From assembly GCA_017500935.1 (NCBI GenBank), contig JAFVXW010000029.1:1-64000 (forward strand): 64,000 bases of DNA, given 5' to 3'. Both the position numbers and the translations under genes were made by a program. Source of the DNA: Lachnospiraceae bacterium. GTDB lineage: Bacteria; Bacillota; Clostridia; Lachnospirales; Lachnospiraceae. Position 1 is the first letter of the stretch. Each line of letters opens with the position of its first letter. Below are positions 26,267 to 34,117 of this stretch, piece by piece. The notes below the pieces were generated by a model. That model had not been told where the DNA came from and made no database searches. It saw only the letters and a program-made list of their open reading frames with translations.

Positions 26267-27337
26267 ATGGATTTTGTATATAAATTCCCTGTTGTGAGGG
26301 GAAAACAAGCAAAAAAGGAATACTATATAGCAATGGTGCCGTTAAAAATGCTGTCTAGGTTATTCCCATCAGATGATGAATATGTACTGCCAGAGTATAG
26401 GGCTCAGCGAAAACTTAATGAGGCACGAATCCCTGTTATTAGTAAGTACATTTTAGATAACAGAGAATCTTATGTTTTTTCGGCGCTAGCAGCTTCCATA
26501 GATGGAGATTTTAAATTTTGCTCTTCTACTGAGGTACCAGACGTTGGTGTTTTGGAAATAAGTATGGATGCAAAATTTTTAATTAATGATGGGCAGCATA
26601 GAAAATCAGCAATACTTGAAGTTCTTCAGGAAGATCCATCTTTAGGAGATGAAACAATTTCTATTGTATTCTTTGCTGATAAAGGGTTGGCTCAAAGTCA
26701 GCAGATTTTTACAGACTTAAATAAAAATGCTGTAAAGACATCAAACTCTATTTCTGAATTATACGATTCCAGAGATGCAATGGCGGTAATTACACGAGAA
26801 GTAATAAGGAAGATTCCATTTTTAAATACATATACAGATAAGGAAAAAGATATTCTAGGTAAATACTCTTCAAGCCTTTTTACACTGAATACATTTTATA
26901 CTGCAAACAAGGCTATTGTTGGACATCGTTCATTGGATTCGACGGATACCTTTTTATATCGCTTTTGGTCATGCGTTTGCCTTTATATGTCGCAATGGAA
27001 GGAATTAGAAAATAAAGAAATAACAAAGGTAGATTTACGAGAAAACTATATTGCTACACAAAGTATTGTAATACAAGCACTGGGACGGATTGGACATTAT
27101 TTGTTTATGCATCCAGAAATTGACTTGGAGAGCTGTTTAAAGGGGCTTGAGAAAGTTGATTGGCACAGAAGTTCTAATCAATGGCTAATGCGTGCAATTA
27201 ATCAAAATGGAAGAATCATTACAAATAAAAAGGCAGCCTTGTTAATAGCTAATGTTCTTAAAACCAATATTGATCTTCCGTTATCTTCAGACGAAGAAGC
27301 AGCTGAAAAAATGCTGAGAAAGACATTATCAGAATAG
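26267..27337 (+). CDS. dndB: DndB, DNA phosphorothioation regulator
   Basis: 356 residues from ATG 26267, preceded by AGGAGAG. It is a DGQHR-domain protein: FLINDGQHRKSAI with DGQHR at 108-112, followed by VFFADKGLAQSQQIFTDLNKNAV. DndB is not required for sulfur insertion but controls its level and acts as a transcriptional repressor in studied systems. It is first in the modification operon, directly behind a promoter buried in a palindrome, which fits autoregulation. DpdB of the deazaguanine system is a relative, but dndC-D-E follow here. Confidence 0.88.
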   Translation: MDFVYKFPVVRGKQAKKEYYIAMVPLKMLSRLFPSDDEYVLPEYRAQRKLNEARIPVISKYILDNRESYVFSALAASIDGDFKFCSSTEVPDVGVLEISMDAKFLINDGQHRKSAILEVLQEDPSLGDETISIVFFADKGLAQSQQIFTDLNKNAVKTSNSISELYDSRDAMAVITREVIRKIPFLNTYTDKEKDILGKYSSSLFTLNTFYTANKAIVGHRSLDSTDTFLYRFWSCVCLYMSQWKELENKEITKVDLRENYIATQSIVIQALGRIGHYLFMHPEIDLESCLKGLEKVDWHRSSNQWLMRAINQNGRIITNKKAALLIANVLKTNIDLPLSSDEEAAEKMLRKTLSE

Positions 27338-27348
27338 GAATTAAGTAT

Positions 27349-28851
27349 ATGGGAACAATTACAAAAGAATATATAGACGGTTTGATAACCACCGTTCAAA
27401 ATCTATACTTATCGGATGAAATCCCTTGGATGATTGGTTATTCAGGAGGCAAAGATAGTACAGCAGCTGTTCAACTGGTCTGGATGGCGATTGAGCGTCT
27501 TCCAATTGAATTAAGGAAGAAACCAATACATATCATGAATACGGATACATTAGTTGAATCTCCGGTTGTTTCTAAATGGGTTGAAAAATCATTAGACGCA
27601 ATGAGAGTAATGGCAAAGGAAAAACAAGTTCCGTTTATTCCAGAAAAGTTAATTCCCGATTTTAATGATACCTTTTGGGTGAATCTGATTGGAAGAGGGT
27701 ATCCTTTCCCGAGAATGAAGTACCGTTGGTGCACAGATCGTTTAAAAATCAAACCGGTTAATAATTTTATAAAAAATAAAATAGCAGAGCATGGAGAAAT
27801 TATTCTTGTATTAGGAACCAGAAAGCAAGAGAGCTCGCGTAGAAATAGAACGATGACAAATCTTGAGAAAAAGCGTGTTCGAGAATTATTGAGTCCTAAC
27901 CCTACGCTTGCTAACGAATTGGTATTTTCACCTTTGGAGTCATGGTCAAATGACGATGTTTGGGTGTTTTTAATGCAATATAAAAATCCGTGGGGGTACT
28001 CTAACATGGATTTAATGACCATGTATCGTGGAGCTACGGCTGATAATGAATGCCCATTGATGGTTGATAAAAGTATGCCTTCATGTGGCAAAAGCCGTTT
28101 TGGTTGTTGGGTTTGTACAATGGTAGAAATCGATAAATCAATGGAAGCCATGATAGCTAATGATGAAGAAAAAGAATGGATGACTCCATTATTAGAGTTT
28201 AGAAATAAATTTGGAAATCCTGAAGGTGATAGCGAACGAAGAAGTTTTCGAAGAATGCACGGTGATTTACAAGGTAATTATGGCAAATTGTTTCATGGAC
28301 CATATAAAAAAGAAGTTCGCGAAGCCTGGCTTAAAGAACTTTTAGAGATTCAACAGGATATCAATATTAATGGTCCAGAAGAATTTAACACTTTGGAACT
28401 TATTCGCATGGAAGAACTGCGATCTATACGTCGTATCTGGGTTCTCGAGAAACATGAGTTCTGTGATTCAGTACCAACTATTTACAAAGAGGTTACCGAC
28501 ATGGAATTTGATGATCCAGATTGGATTAGTTTTGATAATTTTGGTTCAGATGAATGGGAAATATTGCAATCTGTTTGCAGCAGACTATATGGAGAGGAAG
28601 AACTTGCGTTTGAGATGATGTATAACCTGGTAGATATAGAGAATCGTGCGCAGGGATTAAATGCAAGAAAGGGTATTCTTAACGATATCGAGAAGGCAAT
28701 TGGACGTACTTTTTACATGAACGAAGAAGATGCAACAGCATACTATTCAGATCGTATGAATCGAAAAAAACAAATGGGTGGAAAGTATAATGAAAAATTC
28801 CTGGATTATATATCTGAGGAAGACTCAGAAGTCGAGGATGTGGAAGAATGA
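27349..28851 (+). CDS. dndC: DndC, phosphorothioation ATP pyrophosphatase
   Basis: 500 residues. PP-loop motif SGGKDS at 32-37, as in PAPS reductase/ATP pyrophosphatases, which activates the DNA phosphate for sulfur attack. Cys235, Cys246, Cys253 and Cys256, plus Cys128 in YRWCTDR, fit the iron-sulfur cluster of DndC. The length is normal. It starts 11 bp after dndB and overlaps dndD by ATGA. Together with DndD, DndE and a cysteine desulfurase it replaces a non-bridging oxygen with sulfur in the DNA backbone. Confidence 0.93.
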   Translation: MGTITKEYIDGLITTVQNLYLSDEIPWMIGYSGGKDSTAAVQLVWMAIERLPIELRKKPIHIMNTDTLVESPVVSKWVEKSLDAMRVMAKEKQVPFIPEKLIPDFNDTFWVNLIGRGYPFPRMKYRWCTDRLKIKPVNNFIKNKIAEHGEIILVLGTRKQESSRRNRTMTNLEKKRVRELLSPNPTLANELVFSPLESWSNDDVWVFLMQYKNPWGYSNMDLMTMYRGATADNECPLMVDKSMPSCGKSRFGCWVCTMVEIDKSMEAMIANDEEKEWMTPLLEFRNKFGNPEGDSERRSFRRMHGDLQGNYGKLFHGPYKKEVREAWLKELLEIQQDININGPEEFNTLELIRMEELRSIRRIWVLEKHEFCDSVPTIYKEVTDMEFDDPDWISFDNFGSDEWEILQSVCSRLYGEEELAFEMMYNLVDIENRAQGLNARKGILNDIEKAIGRTFYMNEEDATAYYSDRMNRKKQMGGKYNEKFLDYISEEDSEVEDVEE

Positions 28852-30794
28852 TAATTAAAAGACTTATATTAAATAATTTTGGTGTTTATGCTGGTCATAA
28901 TTTATTTGAATTTACAAGTGATAAGCCGATTGTATTGGTCGGAGGTATGAATGGTCGAGGAAAAACCACTTTTCTTGAAGCAATACTTTTGGCTTTATAT
29001 GGTTCAAACTCTATTGCATACAAAGAAAGCAATTATTCGACTTACGGTAAATACCTGCGTTCATACATTAATAAAAGTAGTTGGAGTCGGCAAGCTTCTG
29101 TTGAACTTGAATTCGTTATGAGTGAAAGCACTGGTAGAGAATACATAATTAGCAGAGAATGGGATTCGTTGGGTAGAAGAACTGCAGAAACTATTACTGT
29201 TAAGGAAAATGGTCAATACAGTGAATTCCTTACTAAAAACTGGGCAATGTTCATTGAAAATATTCTTCCAAGTGCACTGTCAAGTTTTTACTTCTTTGAT
29301 GGCGAAAAGATAGCTGAGCTTGCTGTAGATGATACTAATGTTCAAATGAAAGAATCTATACGTTCAATGCTTGGCATTAGTGTGTTGGATGTTTTAAAGA
29401 ATGATTTAGGTCGTGTTCTTCGAAATGCATCAAAGAAGACAACAAATGGCCAGGCTGGAAAGGATTTAGAGGAACTTAGGCAGAAAAAAGAAGAGTTAGA
29501 AATTGCTTTGCAGAAAGCAGATGAATCTATTGAGAAAATTTCGCAGGATGTTGTCAAAAAGCAAAATGAAATCGAGGAGCTCCATCATCAATATGAAATA
29601 AAAGGTGGAGATGTGATCGAACAGAGAAAAACATTGATGCAAAAGCGCTCGGATTTATTGGCTGAAATTGATCAGAATCAAACATTACTGGTTGAAGCTT
29701 CTGCAGATGCACTTCCCTTGGTATTAGTTAAGGAATTGATACTTAATATTAAGCTGCAAGCGGAGGATGAGCATAACGATCTAGTAATGCAACAAGCTAT
29801 GGGACAGATTGAGACTTTACTTCAGGAGTATTCTGTTCAGCATACAGAGAGTTATCAGCAAAATAGAGCATTCGTAAATTTCGTAAAGGAAATGTCAGAA
29901 GCTGAAGCGACAGAACCATTATACGGGGTATCCGATCATGCGCTCTTTCAATTAAACAGTTTGATAGAGGCGGTTTTATCTCAGGTTACTTCTTCTACAA
30001 AACAATTGCTTGAACGAAAGAGAAGCTTGCAGAAGGATTTGGATCAGGTGGAAAGTTACTTATCTCTGGATATTAATGAAAATGCATTAAGTGAATTGTT
30101 TGCTAATATTCGTGAACGGGAATTAGAACTGGTTCAGTTAAATGTAGAATTAACTTCCAAACAACAGGAACGAGCATCTATTAATGGTGAGCTTATGACA
30201 GTTAGTTTTGAATTTTCTAGAGCAGTGGAATCGTATTTGGCTAACGAGGAAATTCTTGATGATTCCGATCGAATGATGAGATATTCCAATATTGCATTAC
30301 ACATTGTAGAAGAATTCACCGTAGAACTTCAAAAGAAAAAGACAGGTGTTCTTGCAGATACTATTACTGCTTGCTACAAGAAACTTGCTAATAAGAAGAA
30401 TTTGATTCAAAAAATTGTAATGGATCCACGAAGTCTTGATATTGCGTATTTAGATGATTTGGGGAAGACGGTTTCAAAAGATTCATTATCTGCCGGTGAG
30501 AAACAGTTAATGGTTATCGCAATTCTTTGGGCGTTAGCAATTTGTTCTAAGAAGAAATTACCGGTTATTATTGATACCCCATTGTCTAGATTAGATTCTA
30601 TGCATAGAACTTCCCTTGTTACCACCTATTTCCCGCAGGCGAGTGAGCAGACAATCATCCTCTCAACAGATTCTGAAATAGATCATACTTATTACAACAT
30701 GATGAAGGAATCAGTTGGTGATGAATTTACGTTAAGTTACAGTGAAGAAACAAAAAGTACTACTATTTTGAAAGGATATTTTCAGGATAAATGA
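28848..30794 (+). CDS. dndD: DndD, SMC-like ATPase
   Basis: 648 residues. ABC/SMC head halves at both ends: Walker A GMNGRGKTT (33-41, Lys39) at the N-terminus; LSAGEKQ signature (547-553) and Walker B VIIDTPLSRLD (Asp576) at the C-terminus. The middle (about 200-470) is coiled coil. DndD is the ATPase of the phosphorothioation complex, thought to nick or open the DNA for DndC. It overlaps both neighbours by ATGA. Confidence 0.93.
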   Translation: MIIKRLILNNFGVYAGHNLFEFTSDKPIVLVGGMNGRGKTTFLEAILLALYGSNSIAYKESNYSTYGKYLRSYINKSSWSRQASVELEFVMSESTGREYIISREWDSLGRRTAETITVKENGQYSEFLTKNWAMFIENILPSALSSFYFFDGEKIAELAVDDTNVQMKESIRSMLGISVLDVLKNDLGRVLRNASKKTTNGQAGKDLEELRQKKEELEIALQKADESIEKISQDVVKKQNEIEELHHQYEIKGGDVIEQRKTLMQKRSDLLAEIDQNQTLLVEASADALPLVLVKELILNIKLQAEDEHNDLVMQQAMGQIETLLQEYSVQHTESYQQNRAFVNFVKEMSEAEATEPLYGVSDHALFQLNSLIEAVLSQVTSSTKQLLERKRSLQKDLDQVESYLSLDINENALSELFANIRERELELVQLNVELTSKQQERASINGELMTVSFEFSRAVESYLANEEILDDSDRMMRYSNIALHIVEEFTVELQKKKTGVLADTITACYKKLANKKNLIQKIVMDPRSLDIAYLDDLGKTVSKDSLSAGEKQLMVIAILWALAICSKKKLPVIIDTPLSRLDSMHRTSLVTTYFPQASEQTIILSTDSEIDHTYYNMMKESVGDEFTLSYSEETKSTTILKGYFQDK

Positions 30795-31171
30795 TAATCA
30801 AACAAGTACGTGTATCTCAGCAAGCAAAGGATCAGCTTTCCAGATTAAAAGCAAAAACCGGAATTAAGAATTGGAATATTCTCTGTCGATGGGCATTATT
30901 ATACTCATTCTCAGAGAATACAATTCCTACAGATATTCCGATAGTTGCAGACAGTAATTTAGAAATGTCTTGGTATACGTTTGGCGGAGAATACTATGAA
31001 ATATATGAGGCATTAACAAAAGCCTGGTGCCTAAAAATGGGTCTTCCAACAGATAATGATACAATTATCAAGTATTTTCATCTGAATTTGGAGCGAGGTA
31101 TTGCGCATCTTTGTGGAACTGGCTTTATAAAAAATATAGATGATTTATTGAATTTGGCGGTGAATAAGTAA
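30791..31171 (+). CDS. dndE: DndE
   Basis: 126 residues; the start overlaps the dndD stop. The small basic N-terminus (VRVSQQAKDQLSRLKAKTGI, then WNILCRWALLYSF) is typical of DndE, which binds nicked DNA in the modification complex. The C-terminal RGIAHLCGTGF segment also fits. The cysteine desulfurase gene begins one base after its stop. Confidence 0.9.
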   Translation: MIIKQVRVSQQAKDQLSRLKAKTGIKNWNILCRWALLYSFSENTIPTDIPIVADSNLEMSWYTFGGEYYEIYEALTKAWCLKMGLPTDNDTIIKYFHLNLERGIAHLCGTGFIKNIDDLLNLAVNK

Positions 31172-31172
31172 A

Positions 31173-32324
31173 ATGGGCATATATTTGGATTACAATGCTT
31201 CAGCGCCTATCGATGAAGCTGTATTAGGTACAATGATTGATGTATATAGAAATTGTATTGGAAATGCAGACAGCAGAACTCATGATTATGGTGATCAGGC
31301 AAGAGGGATTGTAGAAAACGCAAGGACACAAGTTGCTTCTCTGTTAGGTGTTTCGACAGGAGAGGTTTTCTTTACTAGCGGAGCGACAGAAAGTAATAAT
31401 ATTGCCATTCAAGGACTGGAAGCATATGCAATTCAGAGTGGCAAGAAGCATATTATTACTTCATCCATTGAACATAAAGCTGTTTTGGAAACAGTGAAAG
31501 CAATGGCTGCAAAAGGATTTGAGGTTGATATTATTGATCCAGAGGAATCAGGTCAGCTTGACCCAGATAAAATTGTGAGCAGAGTTAAGGAGGATACTCT
31601 CCTCGTCAGCTTAATGCATGTAAATAATGAAACTGGTATCATTCAACCAATAGAAAAGATTGGACATTCATTACGTGAGAAGAATGTTTTGTTCCATATC
31701 GATGCAACACAAAGTTGTGGAAAACTTGTAGATGAATTGAGAAATATACCGTATGATATGCTCTCCTTTAGTGCCCATAAGCTCAGAGGACCTCAAGGGG
31801 TAGGTGTTTTAGTGTTACGTAAAAAGAAATATAAGTTCCCCCCAGTAAAAGCAATAATGTATGGTGGTCAGCAAGAACGTGGAATACGCCCGGGAACAAT
31901 TCCAGTTGCCTTGGTAGCAGGTTGTGGAAAAGCCTGTGAGTTGGCTGAAATCACTTATGCTGATAATCGTATAAAAACACAGGCTGTAAGAGAATGTATT
32001 ATTGGCTTATTAAATGAATCTGGAATTAAGTATTCGATTAATGGTGCTCTGGAATACTGCATTTTTAATACATTAAATGTATGTTTGGAAGGAGTATCTT
32101 CAGAGGCATTAATGATTTTGACAAAGAATTACTGCGGTATTTCTAATGGGTCTGCGTGTACGTCAAAAAATTATGCGCCAAGCTATGTATTAACAGCAAT
32201 GGGTCTATCTCCAGAAAGAATTGAAAATTCTGTTCGTATCAGTTGGGGACCAGATACAGATATAAACTTGCTGAAAACAGATTTTGTGAAGCTGATAGAG
32301 ATAGCAAAAATGTTAGTTCAGTAA
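31173..32324 (+). CDS. dndA: DndA-type cysteine desulfurase (IscS/NifS family)
   Basis: 383 residues. A PLP enzyme with YLDYNASAP at the start, FFTSGATESNN, the PLP-binding Lys203 in SAHKLRGPQG and the catalytic Cys329 in NGSACTSK. It delivers sulfur from cysteine to DndC. In many dnd clusters dndA is divergent from dndBCDE or replaced by the host IscS; here it is fourth-in-line behind dndE in the same operon, which supports a dedicated role. Confidence 0.9.
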   Translation: MGIYLDYNASAPIDEAVLGTMIDVYRNCIGNADSRTHDYGDQARGIVENARTQVASLLGVSTGEVFFTSGATESNNIAIQGLEAYAIQSGKKHIITSSIEHKAVLETVKAMAAKGFEVDIIDPEESGQLDPDKIVSRVKEDTLLVSLMHVNNETGIIQPIEKIGHSLREKNVLFHIDATQSCGKLVDELRNIPYDMLSFSAHKLRGPQGVGVLVLRKKKYKFPPVKAIMYGGQQERGIRPGTIPVALVAGCGKACELAEITYADNRIKTQAVRECIIGLLNESGIKYSINGALEYCIFNTLNVCLEGVSSEALMILTKNYCGISNGSACTSKNYAPSYVLTAMGLSPERIENSVRISWGPDTDINLLKTDFVKLIEIAKMLVQ

Positions 32325-32337
32325 TGGGGTGAAATGT

Positions 32338-33510
32338 ATGGAGTTAGAGCTTCAGTCGGATTTGATTTATAAAAATAATTTAGATACAGATAAATTCGCC
32401 AGAATGTTGAATGATCCATCGCAGTGTTACAAATTCTATTGGTTAGAAGCGATTGTGAATCTGATTAGAATCACTGAAGAGGATATAACATTTGATCAAA
32501 TCATAAACGAAATGATTTGGGAAGCATGGCATTCTGTTACACGTTATCATTTACATCTTGGACCGACAATTAGGGGAAAGTCTGAAAATTTTCTTGAGCA
32601 TGCTATCGGGATCGTGGAAAAAGATCCTTTATTAAAGCAACCAGCCTCAAAAAATGATGTCATGGAAGCAATTGTGCGTAATGATTCAGAGCTTCGAGTA
32701 GATAAGAATAGTCTGACTATATATGTTCCATATCGTTTGCTATCGTCTTTCTTGGATGAGGTGAGTAGAAGTGATTGTGTTTGGGATTCTCAAAAACGTT
32801 TAATTGCCTATTTTGAAATGATTAATAAAAAGACTCCGCTTTTGTATACTATTATTGATGGAAAAGGCCTACAGAAAAAGGTACATGTGAACGAATACTG
32901 GAAACAACTTATTTACGATAACTATCTAGTAATTACAAGCTGGATTCAGTTAAAAAAGATTCGCTTTTTACAGGATCGTAATCCGGGAGTGCCAGGTATT
33001 ATTTACAAACTATCTCCGGAAAATGAGACAACCCGCAAATTAAGCAATGCACGTGATTTGTGGAAGTCAGCAGTCAATTATGGGCATCTATCTGTACATG
33101 ATATTTACTCTGGTAGAGAATTAGATATTCAGCACTTTGATTTGGATCACTTTGTTCCGTGGTCTTATGTAGCAAATGACGAGTTATGGAATTTGATTCC
33201 GATGGAAAAGAGGCTGAATTCAAGTAAGAATAATAAACTTCCTGATTGGGATGAATACTTCCGCAGGATGGCCGAAAACCAATTTAGATTGTACGAGGTT
33301 ATTTTTTTCAATGGAGAAGTGAGAACACGATTTGAAAAGTGTCGTAGGGATAATCTGAATGCCATTTGGGCAACCGAAAAATTATATATTGAAGGCAATT
33401 CTAGGGAGCAGTTCATTAATATTCTAGAGAACAACATGAAACCATTGTATGACTCCGCTTACTTGCAGGGATACGGGTTATGGAAATTACCAGAGCAACT
33501 AGTTATATGA
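32338..33510 (+). CDS. HNH endonuclease, candidate effector
   Basis: 390 residues from ATG 32338 behind GGGGTG; an in-frame GTG at 32329 is less likely. A C-terminal HNH motif: FDLDHFVPWSYV (Asp270, His271), then ELWNLIPMEKRLNSSKNNKLP with the expected Asn, Asn and Lys. The N-terminal 230 residues are not recognised and may read DNA. Placed directly behind the modification genes, it is the clearest intact nuclease in the locus and the best candidate to cut unmodified DNA (inference). Confidence 0.8.
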   Translation: MELELQSDLIYKNNLDTDKFARMLNDPSQCYKFYWLEAIVNLIRITEEDITFDQIINEMIWEAWHSVTRYHLHLGPTIRGKSENFLEHAIGIVEKDPLLKQPASKNDVMEAIVRNDSELRVDKNSLTIYVPYRLLSSFLDEVSRSDCVWDSQKRLIAYFEMINKKTPLLYTIIDGKGLQKKVHVNEYWKQLIYDNYLVITSWIQLKKIRFLQDRNPGVPGIIYKLSPENETTRKLSNARDLWKSAVNYGHLSVHDIYSGRELDIQHFDLDHFVPWSYVANDELWNLIPMEKRLNSSKNNKLPDWDEYFRRMAENQFRLYEVIFFNGEVRTRFEKCRRDNLNAIWATEKLYIEGNSREQFINILENNMKPLYDSAYLQGYGLWKLPEQLVI

Positions 33511-33517
33511 GGTAGCT

Positions 33518-34117
33518 ATGAGACAAGAATTAGAAACAACCATTGCATTTTATGATAAGCAGTATGCTGAAAGTACAGCGCATTTGGATATGCAGAAATT
33601 CTATAATCGCTTTGAAAAGTATCTATCAGAAGATGCCTGTGTACTGGATGCTGGATGCGGCAGCGGTCGTGATAGCAGGCATTTTATTGAAAAAGGCTAT
33701 ACGGTAACTGCTTTCGATGCTTCTGAAACCATGTGCAAGTGTGCTTCAAAATTAACTGGCCAAAAGGTGAGAACACTAACCTTTCAAGCGATGGATTATC
33801 AAGAATGTTTTGATGGAATATGGGCATGTGCTTCTCTTCTTCATGTGCCGGAAGATGAAATAGTGTCGGTAATAAAGAAGGTTATTGCAGCATTAAAACC
33901 GGGAGGGGTGTTGTATGCTTCTTGGAAGTACGGAAAAGGGACACGATTTGATGCTCATTCAGGTAGATTATTTTGTGACATGGATGAAAATAATATAACT
34001 CGATATTTTTCCGAGAAAGATGGAATTCAGATTGAAGAGATCTGGGAAACCAATGATGTTAGAGAAAATGTTAATTCGCAAATATGGTTAAATATAATTG
34101 TTAAGAAATGCAGGTGA
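33518..34117 (+). CDS. Class I SAM-dependent methyltransferase
   Basis: 199 residues. SAM-binding motif I VLDAGCGSGRDSRHFIEKG and the acidic FDAS loop. After DYQECFDGIWACASLLHVP no NPPY/DPPY motif for N6/N4 DNA methylation is visible, so it resembles small-molecule or tellurite-type (TehB-like) enzymes more than a DNA methylase. It begins 7 bp after the HNH gene and overlaps the next helicase by 10 bp. The substrate is open. Confidence 0.8.
   Translation: MRQELETTIAFYDKQYAESTAHLDMQKFYNRFEKYLSEDACVLDAGCGSGRDSRHFIEKGYTVTAFDASETMCKCASKLTGQKVRTLTFQAMDYQECFDGIWACASLLHVPEDEIVSVIKKVIAALKPGGVLYASWKYGKGTRFDAHSGRLFCDMDENNITRYFSEKDGIQIEEIWETNDVRENVNSQIWLNIIVKKCR

Noticed and set aside
27471-28151. 226-aa minus-strand frame inside dndC
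   Set aside because: Fully inside a clear dndC gene, no RBS, low-complexity composition; a shadow frame.
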